Part shown: in pieces, positions 39,274 through 47,372 of the stretch
Position numbering within the stretch: position 1 is the first letter of the stretch
Layout: each line of letters starts with the position of its first letter
Source: Sphingopyxis sp. LC81
GTDB taxonomy: Bacteria; Pseudomonadota; Alphaproteobacteria; Sphingomonadales; Sphingomonadaceae
Assembly: GCF_000756375.1 (NCBI RefSeq)
Contig: NZ_JNFD01000015.1
Span: 1-47,372 of the forward strand
Direction of reading: 5' to 3'
Length of the DNA stretch: 47,372 bases
Made by a program: the position numbers and the translations under genes
Notes under the pieces: model-generated
Databases searched by the model: none
What the model was told of the DNA's origin: nothing
The model's input: only the letters and a program-made list of their open reading frames with translations

Positions 39274-41793
39274 TCAGATGATGCCGCCGCGGTCGTCGAG
39301 GAAGTCGCTGTCGGTGCGGCCGGTCGATCCCTTTTGCGACGGACCGCCGGTCGCCCGCCGCTGCGTCTTGATCGGCTTGATTTCTTCTTCGCGGATCGTC
39401 CGGCGCGGTTCGCTTTCGGGCTTGAAGGCTTCCCAGATGATCGACGCCTTCGGGTCGGTGCCCGGCCAGCTGCCATAGACGCGGCGGCCCGACTGGCGAT
39501 CGATGCGCACCATCCGCACACCCTTTGGCGCCGAGAAGGGGATCGGCTGGCGATCGGCGAGCGCGGCGAGCGCGAAATCCTTGAAGATCGGCGCGGCATA
39601 GCTGCCGCCCTGCGCATAGCCGCCCATGCTGCGCGGCTGGTCGAAGCCGATATACATGCCCGCGATCACGTCGGGGGTGCCGCCGACAAACCACACATCG
39701 TTCGGGCCCGAGGTCGTGCCGGTCTTGCCGAACAGCGGCACGTCGAGGTCGCGCAGCCGCACTGCGGTGCCGCGCTGGACGACGCCTTCGAGCATATGGA
39801 CGACCTGGTACGCGGTGATCGGATCCATCAGCTGCTTGCCCGACCGGGCAAAGCGCGGCATCGGCCGGCCGTCCCAATCCTTCTTGTTGCAGCCCTCGCA
39901 CGGTTTCCAGTTCGCCGGGAAGACCACCTTGCCGCGGCGGTCCTGCGCATAGTCGATGACGCGCGGTTTCAGCGCGCGGCCGTGGTTGGCGAGCATCGCG
40001 TACGCATTGGTGATCTTTTCGACCGTCGTCGTCCCGGCGCCGAGCGCGGTCGACAGATAGGGTTCGTGCTTGCCGATGCCCATCGTCTGGATCGTTTCGA
40101 CGACCGGCTCCATGCCGACCTGGCTCGCGGTGCGCACCGTCATCAGGTTGCGCGACTGCTCAAGACCCCAGCGCATCGTATGCTCGCCCGAGCCACCCGC
40201 GCCGCCGAAGTTGCGGAAGCATTTGTTGCCGAGGCTGGCGCCCTGATAGACGCAGAAAGGCCCGTCGACGATCATCGTCGCGGGTGTCATGCCATTGTCG
40301 AGCGCCGCGGCGTAAACGAAAGGCTTGATCGTCGAGCCCGGCTGGCGTTCGGCCTGCGTCGCACGGTTGAACGGCGAGAGGCGGACGTCGAAGCCGCCCT
40401 GCATCGCATAAATGCGGCCCGAATGCGGGCTTTCGACGACCATGCCGCCCGACACTTCGGGAATATTGCGCAAGGCATAGCTGCTGCCGCCGGTCGATTT
40501 GACGACGATCAGCTGGCCCGGGCGCATCGCCGAAAAGGCGCTGCCGCCGGTCTTGCGATAGCCCATCGTCGCGGCGCTCGCGGGCAGCGTGCCGGTGTCG
40601 CCGTTGGAAAAGCCGATCCGCGCCGCGCCCGCCGACTTCGAGAGCACCGCGGCGACGCGCCAATTGTCGTAATCGATGCCGATGAAGCTCGACGCGAGAC
40701 GGCTCTGCCACTGGTCGTCGGCCTCGATCGTCGCGATCGGTCCCGACCAGCCCTTGCCCGCGTCGTAGCGCTGGAGCCCCTTGCGCAGCGCCATCGTCGC
40801 GCCCGTCTGCATCTTGCCGTCAAAGGGGGTGCGCACCCACAGGCCGCCGGCATAGACGCTGAGCCGGCCGTCCTCGGCGGTTTCGCCGAACTGGGCGATC
40901 AGCTGGCGCCGCACCTCTTCCATATAATAGCCGCCGACCTGCGCGACCGCGGTGTTGCCCGTGTTGGTCAGGCCGAGCGGCATCGCGCGCGCCGCGTCGC
41001 GCTGCGCGGTGCTGATCCAGCCATTGTCCTGCATCGACCCGAGCACGAAATTGCGGCGCGCGAGCGCCTCACGCTCGAAACGCGCGCGGCCGTATTTCTC
41101 GGGCGCCTTGGGCAGGATCGCGAGGAACGCCATCTCGTGCAGCTGGAGCTGGTCGACATCCTTGTCGAAATAGGCGCGGCTCGCCGCCTGCACGCCGAAG
41201 CTGCGGCGGCCGAGCGGGATTTCATTGAGATAGAGCTCGAGAATCTGTTCCTTGGTCAGCGCATCCTCGATGCGCATCGCGAGGATCGCCTCGCGCACCT
41301 TGCGGCGATAGCTGAGCTCGTTGGTGAGCAGCAGGTTCTTCGCGACCTGCTGGGTGATCGTCGAGGCGCCGACGGGGCGGCCGCTGTTCGACAGGTTGGT
41401 GATGATCGCCGAGGCGATGCCCGGATAGTCGATGCCGCCGTGGCTGAAGAAGGTCTTGTCCTCGGCCGCGAGGAAGGAGCGCACGAGCAGCTGGGGGTAT
41501 TCGCTATATTCGAGCTGGACGCGGCGTTCGCGGGCATAGCTGTGCACCGGATTGCCCTCGCCGTCGCGGACCATCGTCGGCAGCGGCGGTTCATAGTCGC
41601 GCAGCTGGTCGACCGACGGCAGGTCGCGCGCGAAAACCGCCCAGATCAGCGCGAGAAAGAGAACACCCGCGAGCGCGAGATAGCCGAGCCAGCGGAACCA
41701 GCGCCGGGTCCACATATCGCTCAGCCATGCGATGACGGCATTGCTGTCGCGGCGCAGGCGCAAGCGGAAATCGGGCGGACTGTCAGCGGCCAT
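39274..41793 (-). CDS. mrcA: Penicillin-binding protein 1A, bifunctional peptidoglycan synthase
   Basis: An 839-residue class A PBP. The transmembrane anchor is about residues 35-54. The GT51 domain has Glu111 in AAEDKTFFSHGGID and the VGASTITQQVAKN motif. The PBP1A-type OB-fold region precedes the transpeptidase domain, whose motifs are S487-x-x-K490 (GSTIKP), S547-R-N549 and K690-T-G. The C-terminal tail is polar and disordered (residues about 800-839, ending LDDRGGII). It polymerises and crosslinks peptidoglycan at the inner membrane. In many sphingomonads this gene is next to the amidase found here at 45973, but about 4 kb now separate them. Confidence 0.96.
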   Translation of the reverse strand: MAADSPPDFRLRLRRDSNAVIAWLSDMWTRRWFRWLGYLALAGVLFLALIWAVFARDLPSVDQLRDYEPPLPTMVRDGEGNPVHSYARERRVQLEYSEYPQLLVRSFLAAEDKTFFSHGGIDYPGIASAIITNLSNSGRPVGASTITQQVAKNLLLTNELSYRRKVREAILAMRIEDALTKEQILELYLNEIPLGRRSFGVQAASRAYFDKDVDQLQLHEMAFLAILPKAPEKYGRARFEREALARRNFVLGSMQDNGWISTAQRDAARAMPLGLTNTGNTAVAQVGGYYMEEVRRQLIAQFGETAEDGRLSVYAGGLWVRTPFDGKMQTGATMALRKGLQRYDAGKGWSGPIATIEADDQWQSRLASSFIGIDYDNWRVAAVLSKSAGAARIGFSNGDTGTLPASAATMGYRKTGGSAFSAMRPGQLIVVKSTGGSSYALRNIPEVSGGMVVESPHSGRIYAMQGGFDVRLSPFNRATQAERQPGSTIKPFVYAAALDNGMTPATMIVDGPFCVYQGASLGNKCFRNFGGAGGSGEHTMRWGLEQSRNLMTVRTASQVGMEPVVETIQTMGIGKHEPYLSTALGAGTTTVEKITNAYAMLANHGRALKPRVIDYAQDRRGKVVFPANWKPCEGCNKKDWDGRPMPRFARSGKQLMDPITAYQVVHMLEGVVQRGTAVRLRDLDVPLFGKTGTTSGPNDVWFVGGTPDVIAGMYIGFDQPRSMGGYAQGGSYAAPIFKDFALAALADRQPIPFSAPKGVRMVRIDRQSGRRVYGSWPGTDPKASIIWEAFKPESEPRRTIREEEIKPIKTQRRATGGPSQKGSTGRTDSDFLDDRGGII

Positions 41794-41860
41794 ATGCCCC
41801 CGCCTCTAAAGCCTGAACCGTCGAAAGGGAAGCGTGCTTGCGGCGAGGTGCGTTTCTACT

Positions 41861-41955
41861 CCCCTCCCGCTTGCGGGAGGGGTCGGGGGAGGGTTTGTTT
41901 CCTCAGCCATATCCGCGACATGCCCTCCCCTAACCCCTCCCGCAAGCGGGAGGGG
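41861..41955. repeat. REP-like extragenic palindromic element D
   Basis: Two 10-bp perfect stems, CCCCTCCCGC-TT-GCGGGAGGGG (41861-41882) and CCCCTCCCGC-AA-GCGGGAGGGG (41934-41955), about 50 bases apart, with the same arms as element C. The second hairpin lies inside the last codons of the TetR gene and supplies its C-terminus and stop. Confidence 0.9.
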
Positions 41956-42571
41956 GACTTAAAAGGTCGAGCAGCGCCGAGCGCAGCATCGCGGCCACTT
42001 CAGCAAGCACGACGCCCGCCGAAACGCGGTCTTCCTCATAGAGCATTTCGTCGGCGGCAAAGCCGAGCTCGACCGCCAGCCGCAGCCGCGACCAGAGCAT
42101 TTCACGGTCGATACCGGGAAGATGCGGCGTACAGGCATCGGCAAGCCGGCCGGTCACATGGCGATGCGATTCGAGCCGGACATGCACGAGGCGCGGCGTC
42201 GCGTGCAGCGCGCGCAAGATCCACACCGCCCCTGGTTCGGCGCGCGTCACCGCGGCATTTTCGGCCAGGAGATCTCCGATATGATCCGCCATCCCCGCGA
42301 CCCCCGCGGGCGCATGACGCGCGATCCAGCTTTCGAGCACATCGTTCTGGCGCTCCATCAGCCGCCGCCCGAGCGCCTCGATCACCGCATATTTATCGTC
42401 GAAATAGCGATAGAGCGCGGGCGGCGTCAGCCCGGCGCGCGCGGCGATCATGTTGGTCGAAATCCGCTCGAACCCGACCTCGGCGAGCAAGTCGCCCGCG
42501 ACGTCGAGCAGGCGCGCCTGCGTCTGCCGCGCGCGGTCCTGCTTCGGCGGCTGGCGGGCGGCGGCGATCAC
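41930..42571 (-). CDS. TetR-family transcriptional regulator
   Basis: A 213-residue regulator. The N-terminal helix-turn-helix (residues about 15-60) is standard TetR: RLLDVAGDLLAEVGFERISTNMIAARAGLTPPALYRYFDDKYAVIEALGRR. The rest is an all-alpha ligand domain with no recognised ligand class. It starts with GTG at 42571 and overlaps the upstream enzyme gene by four bases (GTGA). The last nine residues (SPPPACGRG) are encoded by palindromic element D, so the natural C-terminus was probably shorter. It is the last gene of a three-gene operon and is likely to autoregulate it. Confidence 0.88.
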   Translation of the reverse strand: MIAAARQPPKQDRARQTQARLLDVAGDLLAEVGFERISTNMIAARAGLTPPALYRYFDDKYAVIEALGRRLMERQNDVLESWIARHAPAGVAGMADHIGDLLAENAAVTRAEPGAVWILRALHATPRLVHVRLESHRHVTGRLADACTPHLPGIDREMLWSRLRLAVELGFAADEMLYEEDRVSAGVVLAEVAAMLRSALLDLLSPPPACGRG

Positions 42572-43713
42572 CGCGCCCGGCCACGCGCGCCGACCGGCCA
42601 GATGTCGACGAGCGTGTCGCCCGTGACAATATGATAATAATCATAGAGGTTCACCGTCGGGTCGCAGTGCGGCACGGTCAGACTGACCGGGTCGCCGGGG
42701 GCGAGCGCGTTGCCAATGTCGGGCGCGATCAGCGCGGCATGCTCGTCGCCCATGAAGGCGAAAAAGGCGGTCTCGGGCGCCCCGCGCTGCACCACAGCGA
42801 CCCCGCCATCAGTCGACAGCGACTTGTAACCGGCATCGATCGTGACGAGCCCGCTGTGGTTGGCGCTGACGACGCGCGCGTCGACCAACAGCGAAACCTC
42901 GAACGGCGGCGCGGCGCCATCGGCGATGTCGCAGTCGAGATATTGCTTGTCCATGAAGACATAGGAACCCGCCTGCAATTCGGTGAAGACGCCGAGCTCG
43001 AGGTCGATGCGGTGTGTGCCGGTGCCCGATCCGGTGATGATCGCGGGCGCGAAACCCGCCCCGGTCAGCGCGGCGATGACCTGTTGCAGATAGGCGGTGC
43101 GCTCGACGATCGCGGCGCGGCGGTCGGCGTAGCTTTCGATATGCTGCTGCGACCCGCAGTAGAATTGCACGCCGCGATATTCGAGGTTGGGCGATGCGGC
43201 GATCGTCTTCGCCAATGTCACCGCCGCTTCAGCCGACGCGACGCCGGTGCGCGCGATACCGGGGTCGATGTCGATGATCACGTCGAGCTTCGCGCCCGTC
43301 GCCCCCAGCGCCGCGTCGATACGTTCTGCGATACACGGATGGTCGACGACCGCCATCAACCCGTCGGCGGTGACCGCGAGTTTCGCCAGCCGCTCGATCG
43401 CCGCGGGTGCAGCAACGGGCGAAGTGATGAGGATGCCGGTCACTCCGCCCTCGGCGAGCACTTCGGCCTCGCCGATCTTGGCGCAGCAGACGCCGACCGC
43501 CCCCGCCGCTTGCTGACGCCGCGCGATATCGACGCTCTTGTGCGTTTTCGCATGCGGGCGCAGCGCGACGCCGTGCTGCGCGGCGAGCGCCGCCATCGCC
43601 GCGATATTGCGGTCGAGCGCGTCGACGTCGAGTATCAGCACGGGCGTGTTGAGGTCGGCGCGCGAACCCTGCTGGCCGATCAGATGGTCGTGCAATTCAC
43701 GGTCGGTCGTCAT
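42568..43713 (-). CDS. PLP-dependent D-threonine aldolase / D-serine dehydratase-like enzyme
   Basis: A 381-residue fold-type III PLP enzyme of the DSD1/D-threonine-aldolase group. Lys56 in LRPHAKTHKS is the PLP lysine. The C-terminal metal site reads PHCDPTVN with His349 and Asp351; His-x-Asp is the pattern of D-threonine aldolase, whereas D-serine dehydratases use His-x-Cys, so the aldolase reading is favoured. It would split D-threonine or similar D-3-hydroxyamino acids to glycine and an aldehyde. Its ends overlap the genes on both sides by four bases, showing a tight operon with the oxidase and TetR genes. Confidence 0.85.
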   Translation of the reverse strand: MTTDRELHDHLIGQQGSRADLNTPVLILDVDALDRNIAAMAALAAQHGVALRPHAKTHKSVDIARRQQAAGAVGVCCAKIGEAEVLAEGGVTGILITSPVAAPAAIERLAKLAVTADGLMAVVDHPCIAERIDAALGATGAKLDVIIDIDPGIARTGVASAEAAVTLAKTIAASPNLEYRGVQFYCGSQQHIESYADRRAAIVERTAYLQQVIAALTGAGFAPAIITGSGTGTHRIDLELGVFTELQAGSYVFMDKQYLDCDIADGAAPPFEVSLLVDARVVSANHSGLVTIDAGYKSLSTDGGVAVVQRGAPETAFFAFMGDEHAALIAPDIGNALAPGDPVSLTVPHCDPTVNLYDYYHIVTGDTLVDIWPVGARGRAR

Positions 43714-44963
43714 GCGAACAAGGTCTCCAGATGCGGATTGAGAAATTTGCCGTGCGGGTCGGCGGCGCGGCGCACCGCGGTATAGCGTCCCGCCATTGGA
43801 TAGAGCGCCGCGACGTCGGCGCGGCTCAGCGTGTGGCGTTTGGCCCAGTGCGGCCGGCCGCCGGCGCCGCGAAAGATCGCCTCGGCTTCGGCGAACAGCG
43901 CCGCCCAGGGCATTTTCGCATATTGGTGCATCGAGATCGCAGCGACGGGCCCGGCATTCATCGGGCTCATCCAGATATCGTCGGCGGCGACGGTGCGATA
44001 TTCGAAGGGAAAAGTGACCGGCAGCCGCTTCTTGCGAATCCAGCCGACGACCTCGTCGAGCGTCTCAAGCCCGGCGGCGCGCGGCATTTCATATTCCATC
44101 TCCTCGAACCGCAGCGTCCGGTCGGAGGGAAAGATCGCGTGCGCGGGCCCGCGGCGGCGGCCCGAAATGCCGCTTTTCATCATCAGCCGCTGCAGAAAGG
44201 GGGTGAGGAACGGCAGCCGCGCCGACATGTCGAGGATGCGCCGAAACGTCGCCTCCTCCATATCGGTCGTGCTCGGCGGCGGGTCGCACGGATCGCAGAG
44301 GTCGAGCGTTTTCAGGATCACCTCGTCGCTGTGCGGAAAGAACCAGAATTCGATATGGCGGTGCTGCTGTGCCAGCGCGTCATAGCTTTCGCGAATCTCG
44401 TCCCAGCGGCGCTTTTCGATCCGCTCGGCGAGGTGGAAGGTCGGGACGACCGCGACTTCGATCTCGGTCGCGACGCCGAACAGCCCGAGCGACAGGCGCT
44501 GCGCCTGATAGAGGTCGGCGTTCGTCGCGCTATCGCACCAATGCGCCTCGCCATCGGCGCCGACGAGGCGGAAGCCGCGCGCGAAGGTCGAAAGCGAGCC
44601 CAGATCGACGCCGGTGCCATGCGTGCCCGTCGCCATCGCGCCCGCGAGCGACTGCGGATTGACGTCGCCCTGGTTGGCGAGCGCCAGCCCCTCCTCCCAG
44701 AGCGCCGCGGTCAGTCGGCGGATGCTCCAGCCCGCTGGAATGCGCGCGGTCCGGCGGTCGGCGGCGATGTGCATCGCACCCGCCATATCGTCGAGGCTGA
44801 CGATCAGCTCGCCCGATTCGCAGAGCGGCATGAAGCTGTGTCCCGCGCCGGTAACGCGCAGCTTGTTCGCGCTGCGGACGAGTGCCGCGAGCTCATCCTC
44901 GCTTTGCGGGCGCGCGACCTCGCCGCTCGCGGTGACGCTGCCCGACCAGTTGCTCCACGCCAT
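43710..44963 (-). CDS. FAD-linked sugar-lactone oxidase (D-arabinono-1,4-lactone oxidase family)
   Basis: A 417-residue oxidase with an N-terminal FAD-binding type 4 domain: RVTGAGHSFMPLCESGELIVSLDDM, where His42 in Gly-His-Ser is the position of covalent FAD in this family. The MATGTHGTG motif and the ALO-type C-terminal domain with PHWAKRHTL and KFLNPHLETLF follow. Members oxidise aldonolactones or alditols with O2, giving H2O2. No export signal is seen. It is the first gene of the operon with the PLP enzyme and TetR. The substrate is uncertain. Confidence 0.88.
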   Translation of the reverse strand: MAWSNWSGSVTASGEVARPQSEDELAALVRSANKLRVTGAGHSFMPLCESGELIVSLDDMAGAMHIAADRRTARIPAGWSIRRLTAALWEEGLALANQGDVNPQSLAGAMATGTHGTGVDLGSLSTFARGFRLVGADGEAHWCDSATNADLYQAQRLSLGLFGVATEIEVAVVPTFHLAERIEKRRWDEIRESYDALAQQHRHIEFWFFPHSDEVILKTLDLCDPCDPPPSTTDMEEATFRRILDMSARLPFLTPFLQRLMMKSGISGRRRGPAHAIFPSDRTLRFEEMEYEMPRAAGLETLDEVVGWIRKKRLPVTFPFEYRTVAADDIWMSPMNAGPVAAISMHQYAKMPWAALFAEAEAIFRGAGGRPHWAKRHTLSRADVAALYPMAGRYTAVRRAADPHGKFLNPHLETLFA

Positions 44964-45011
44964 GCCTCTCTCCCGCAGCGAGCGCGCCCAAGCTGTGCGC
45001 CGCCGAAAAGT

Positions 45012-45023
45012 TAGTCAAGACTA
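45012..45023. promoter_or_regulatory. Candidate TetR operator
   Basis: An exact palindrome TAGTC-AA-GACTA about 50 bases upstream of the first gene of the TetR-containing operon, embedded in a short AT-rich patch (TATATTTTAT follows). Its position suits an operator for the TetR protein encoded at the end of the same operon. It was identified from symmetry only. Confidence 0.4.
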
Positions 45024-45186
45024 TATTTTATGTGCCGAATGGCGGCTTTCGACCGGTTGTCGCCGCTCGTTCACGATAGTAGCGCGCCTCAAAGCAGACA
45101 CTGGAGAGATCGTCTGGACCGGCTTCCGCATACGAGACGAAGACGGTTCAACCGTCTCTCACCAGAAATTTTCCTCGTGAATCCTG

Positions 45187-45702
45187 TCAGTTTGTTCGAT
45201 TGAAGATTTGCTTATAAACAATCGGTGTAGAGAGCAATGGACTGACGATGGTGGTATCCACCACCAGATCCTGGCCAACGCTGCGATACGTTGTGATCCG
45301 CTCGCTGTCGTCGCCACGGAATGTTAGAGAAATAGCTTCGCCATCAGCTTTTGCCGACACATCGAAAACAAGCACTTCAATGAGCTTCCACTTGACGGGA
45401 TCTCCGCCTATCCAAACGACGAAAGGTACTTTGTCATCATATGTGATCCCGACTCGATCTCCTACAATCGAGATTCTCATTCTATTTACCGCAATGGACT
45501 TGCGTAGCCTCATGCGAGCGAGAGGGCGCTTGGCGCTGGAAAGGCCTGCAATAACGCTCTCGATCGCTTGAAAGGCGTTGTCGCTCCGTTCCTCGTCCAG
45601 AACATAGATGCCTGAAACCACACCTTGCACGGGGCTCGCGGAGCCTGAGCTAGAGCTCAAGATGGAAGCTCCGATCGCCGCCGACAAAGTCCAATGACGC
45701 AT
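45187..45702 (-). CDS. Secreted protein of unknown function
   Basis: A 171-residue protein with a signal peptide (about 22 residues, ending Ser-Gly-Ser-Ala-Ser). The mature part is beta-strand-rich with no recognised motif. By eye the DNA is much less GC-rich than neighbouring genes and uses A/T-ending codons freely, which suggests foreign origin. It stands alone between the oxidase operon and the amidase gene; a short region with no identifiable gene lies on each side. I cannot assign a family. Confidence 0.55.
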   Translation of the reverse strand: MRHWTLSAAIGASILSSSSGSASPVQGVVSGIYVLDEERSDNAFQAIESVIAGLSSAKRPLARMRLRKSIAVNRMRISIVGDRVGITYDDKVPFVVWIGGDPVKWKLIEVLVFDVSAKADGEAISLTFRGDDSERITTYRSVGQDLVVDTTIVSPLLSTPIVYKQIFNRTN

Positions 45703-45972
45703 GACGCTCTCCTCAAATCCCGCGGCTCGCCGTGACAGGTGCAGTGACGATCCGGCTTAGCGTATAGGTGAGGCTTGGTTGTCAAATCGAGGGACTTCTT
45801 CCCGTTTGTAGGCGCACGTACTGGCGGAGGGCTGGCTGTACCAAGGGGCCGAGCCTTGCGGCCGCTAACTCGATCCCCAAACTCGAAAGCGGACCAGCCG
45901 CTCACCACCCCAAAGCCGCCGTCAACGACAATGCGATGCCGCCCGAAACAAAGCGATTGCAGAAAACAGCGC

Positions 45973-46884
45973 CTAGCGCGCCACGATCCGCCGCGCGAAA
46001 TGGACCTGCACCGCGTTGCGCACCCCGCGCGCGACCTTTTTCTGGCCCGCCGACGAGGCAAGGAATTTGCTGTCGTCCTTGTTCGAGATGAAGCCCGTTT
46101 CAAACAAGACCGACGGGGTGTCGGGCGCCTTCAGCACGATGAACGAGGCGAAGCGGTGCGCGGTCGTGCGGAATTTGACGTCGCCCGACGCCTCGCGCTG
46201 GAGCAGCCGTGCGAAATCCGACGCGACATTCATCGTTTCGCGCTGGGTCAGGTCGAGCAGGATCGCCGACACGTCGCCGCTGTGCGCGCCGAGGTCGACA
46301 CCGTTGATGACATTCGCCTTATTCTCGCGCGCCGCCAGCCGCGCCGCCTCGCGGTCGGAGGCGACTTCGGACAGCGTGTAGATCGAAGCGCCGCTGGCTT
46401 GGCTGTTTTCGGCGGCGTCGGCGTGGACCGAGATGAACAGGTCGGCTTTCAGCCGCCGGGCGATGCCATAACGCTCCTCGAGCACCAGAAAACGGTCGTC
46501 CGCGCGCGTCAGCGCGACGCGCACGCGGCCCGAGGCGAGCAGATCGGCGCGGATCGCGCGGGCGAGCGCGAGGGTGATATCTTTTTCGCGCTTGCCGCTG
46601 TGCGGCGAAATCGCGCCGGGGTCGTGCCCGCCGTGCCCGGCATCGATCACGACGAGCGGCAGGCGGTCGTTCGCCGGCCCCTCGATGCGCGGCAGCGCCA
46701 CCGAGGGCTTCGGCTTTCCGATCGGAACGGTCACGCTGTATCTTTTTCCCGGGCGTTTTGCACGGAATCCCGCCGAAACCGGCCGTTCGATGCGCGGCCT
46801 GTCGAACGCCGGATCGACGATTGGCCGTCCCGCAATAGCTGCGGGCGGGGTCGCGATCATGCCAAGCAGGGCAAGCAGGCTCAT
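45973..46884 (-). CDS. amiC: N-acetylmuramoyl-L-alanine amidase (AmiC type)
   Basis: A 303-residue zinc amidase that cleaves the peptide from MurNAc in peptidoglycan. The Amidase_3 domain starts about residue 76, with zinc ligands His84 (DAGHGGHDPG), Glu100 and His154 (ISVHADA), and the catalytic Glu262 (FETGFISN). The ATG at 46884 gives a signal peptide ending near residue 18. A longer frame through a TTG at 46959 would add basic residues in front and cannot be excluded. There is no AMIN domain. The spacing to the 171-residue gene is about 270 bases. Confidence 0.9.
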   Translation of the reverse strand: MSLLALLGMIATPPAAIAGRPIVDPAFDRPRIERPVSAGFRAKRPGKRYSVTVPIGKPKPSVALPRIEGPANDRLPLVVIDAGHGGHDPGAISPHSGKREKDITLALARAIRADLLASGRVRVALTRADDRFLVLEERYGIARRLKADLFISVHADAAENSQASGASIYTLSEVASDREAARLAARENKANVINGVDLGAHSGDVSAILLDLTQRETMNVASDFARLLQREASGDVKFRTTAHRFASFIVLKAPDTPSVLFETGFISNKDDSKFLASSAGQKKVARGVRNAVQVHFARRIVAR

Positions 46885-47372
46885 GGCGCGTCTATGCCGC
46901 CCGAAGCGCGCGCTGGTCCAGCGCTTATTGAAAACATGGCTCCCCTGGCCGCAGAGCAATGTGAATCATCGATTAGGCATCGCGCGCCAAACCCGCGTCA
47001 ACCGGCAGGTTAGCAAGCGATTCAGCCTGTTCGCAGGTGTGGGTTTTCTTGCAACACCCCTGCATCATCCTATCTTTGTACGGTGGTTGTGGTTGCCGTC
47101 GGCAGATGCCGATGCTAGCACGCCCTCACTGACGGTGTCGTTCCCGGTGCCGTCCGGCCTTTTGAGGGGAGGGCCTGCTCCGCGAATATGCGGAACATGG
47201 CCGCCTTGGCGCCGGACATACGGGGAAGGGCGACCTGCCGCCAGTCCACCCGGTTGACCGGACAGTCGGGGCGTGCGCATCATGCCCGCCCTGCGCGCCC
47301 GCCCCTCCCCTAACCGGGTGATGCCGCCCGGCGCTTTCCCTGGCCTCCTCCGCTTCCGCCCCCGGCCGCTTT
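46885..47372 (+). other. Long leader of an off-window gene (possibly rne)
   Basis: About 490 bases with no gene. It contains a rightward promoter and then nearly 300 bases of hairpin-rich sequence (for example TCGGCA-GA-TGCCGA at 47099-47112, TCCGC...GCGGA at 47179-47194 and CCGG-TTGA-CCGG at 47250-47261). In sphingomonads an RNase E gene often lies here, divergent from the amidase, and rne messages usually have long regulatory leaders; this is an inference from synteny only. Confidence 0.4.
47048..47076 (+). promoter_or_regulatory. Probable rightward promoter
   Basis: CTTGCA (47048-47053), exactly 17 bases, TATCTT (47071-47076): a fair match to the alphaproteobacterial housekeeping promoter. 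It points to the right window edge, into the long leader. Confidence 0.45.

Noticed and set aside
39334..43785. Open frame of nearly 1500 codons on the plus strand
   Set aside because: It runs antisense to the PBP1A, TetR and aldolase-like genes, all with intact motifs. Its own translation has no recognisable domain.
45024..45180. Possible gene fragment (plus strand, ending HQKFSS) upstream of the oxidase operon
   Set aside because: No start codon with a ribosome site, no recognisable family, and only about 45 codons; not enough to call a pseudogene.
47161..47372. RNase P RNA at the right edge (GACCGGACAGTCG looked like its 5' region)
   Set aside because: The universal downstream GGAAAGTCCGGGC-type segment is not present within the remaining sequence, so the resemblance is too short to support it.

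Overview
The window looks like chromosomal DNA from a high-GC alphaproteobacterium of the Sphingomonadaceae, most likely Sphingopyxis or a close relative. That assignment is an inference from protein character recalled from memory, the rpsT-dnaA and mutM-ubiE-ubiB-coaBC-dut neighbourhood, and GTTC-N7-GTTC LexA boxes, the alphaproteobacterial type. I see no rRNA, tRNA, CRISPR array, transposase or prophage structural gene. Dense antisense ORFs are a by-product of the GC-rich codon usage.

Layout. (1) 1-13.6 kb: small housekeeping and stress genes. These include a zinc-ribbon protein, several lipoproteins, an Arr-type rifamycin ADP-ribosyltransferase, NTF2-like secreted proteins, two DUF1801 proteins beside an arylamine N-acetyltransferase, OsmC, an Mpo1-like protein, an alpha/beta hydrolase, YaiI, DUF427, a TauE/SafE exporter and uracil-DNA glycosylase. 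Two separate 2H-phosphoesterase (LigT/ThpR-like) genes each sit behind a perfect LexA box. (2) 13.6-17.6 kb: a large TonB-dependent receptor, and divergently hisE with a HIT protein. (3) 17.9-26.0 kb: a thioester-containing alpha-2-macroglobulin and PBP1C, the classic bacterial pair, separated by an extragenic palindromic element. (4) 26.1-28.5 kb: an amino-acid permease with a strong terminator, then a methyltransferase of less typical composition. (5) 28.5-37.2 kb: the replication-linked core. dnaA and rpsT are on the minus strand with an AT-rich, GANTC-rich interval between them, and a DnaA-box-like cluster lies at the 3' end of dnaA. Then come mutM (minus), ubiE-ubiB-coaBC-dut and a ThiF/MoeB-DsrE pair (plus). 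(6) 37.3-47.4 kb: prfB with a lipoprotein methyltransferase, PBP1A, and a TetR / D-threonine-aldolase-like / sugar-lactone-oxidase operon with an orphan secreted gene. A cell-wall amidase follows. The right edge holds the promoter and long leader of a gene outside the window, perhaps rne by synteny.

The four palindromic elements (17.6, 23.8, 37.2 and 41.9 kb) have paired hairpins at their ends. Two of them share an inner stem that differs by compensatory base pairs.

The observation I rate highest is that two different 2H-phosphoesterase genes, 4 kb apart, appear to be under direct LexA control. This suggests an RNA-end or cyclic-nucleotide processing arm of the SOS response. All functions are inferred from motifs read by eye; no database search was possible.
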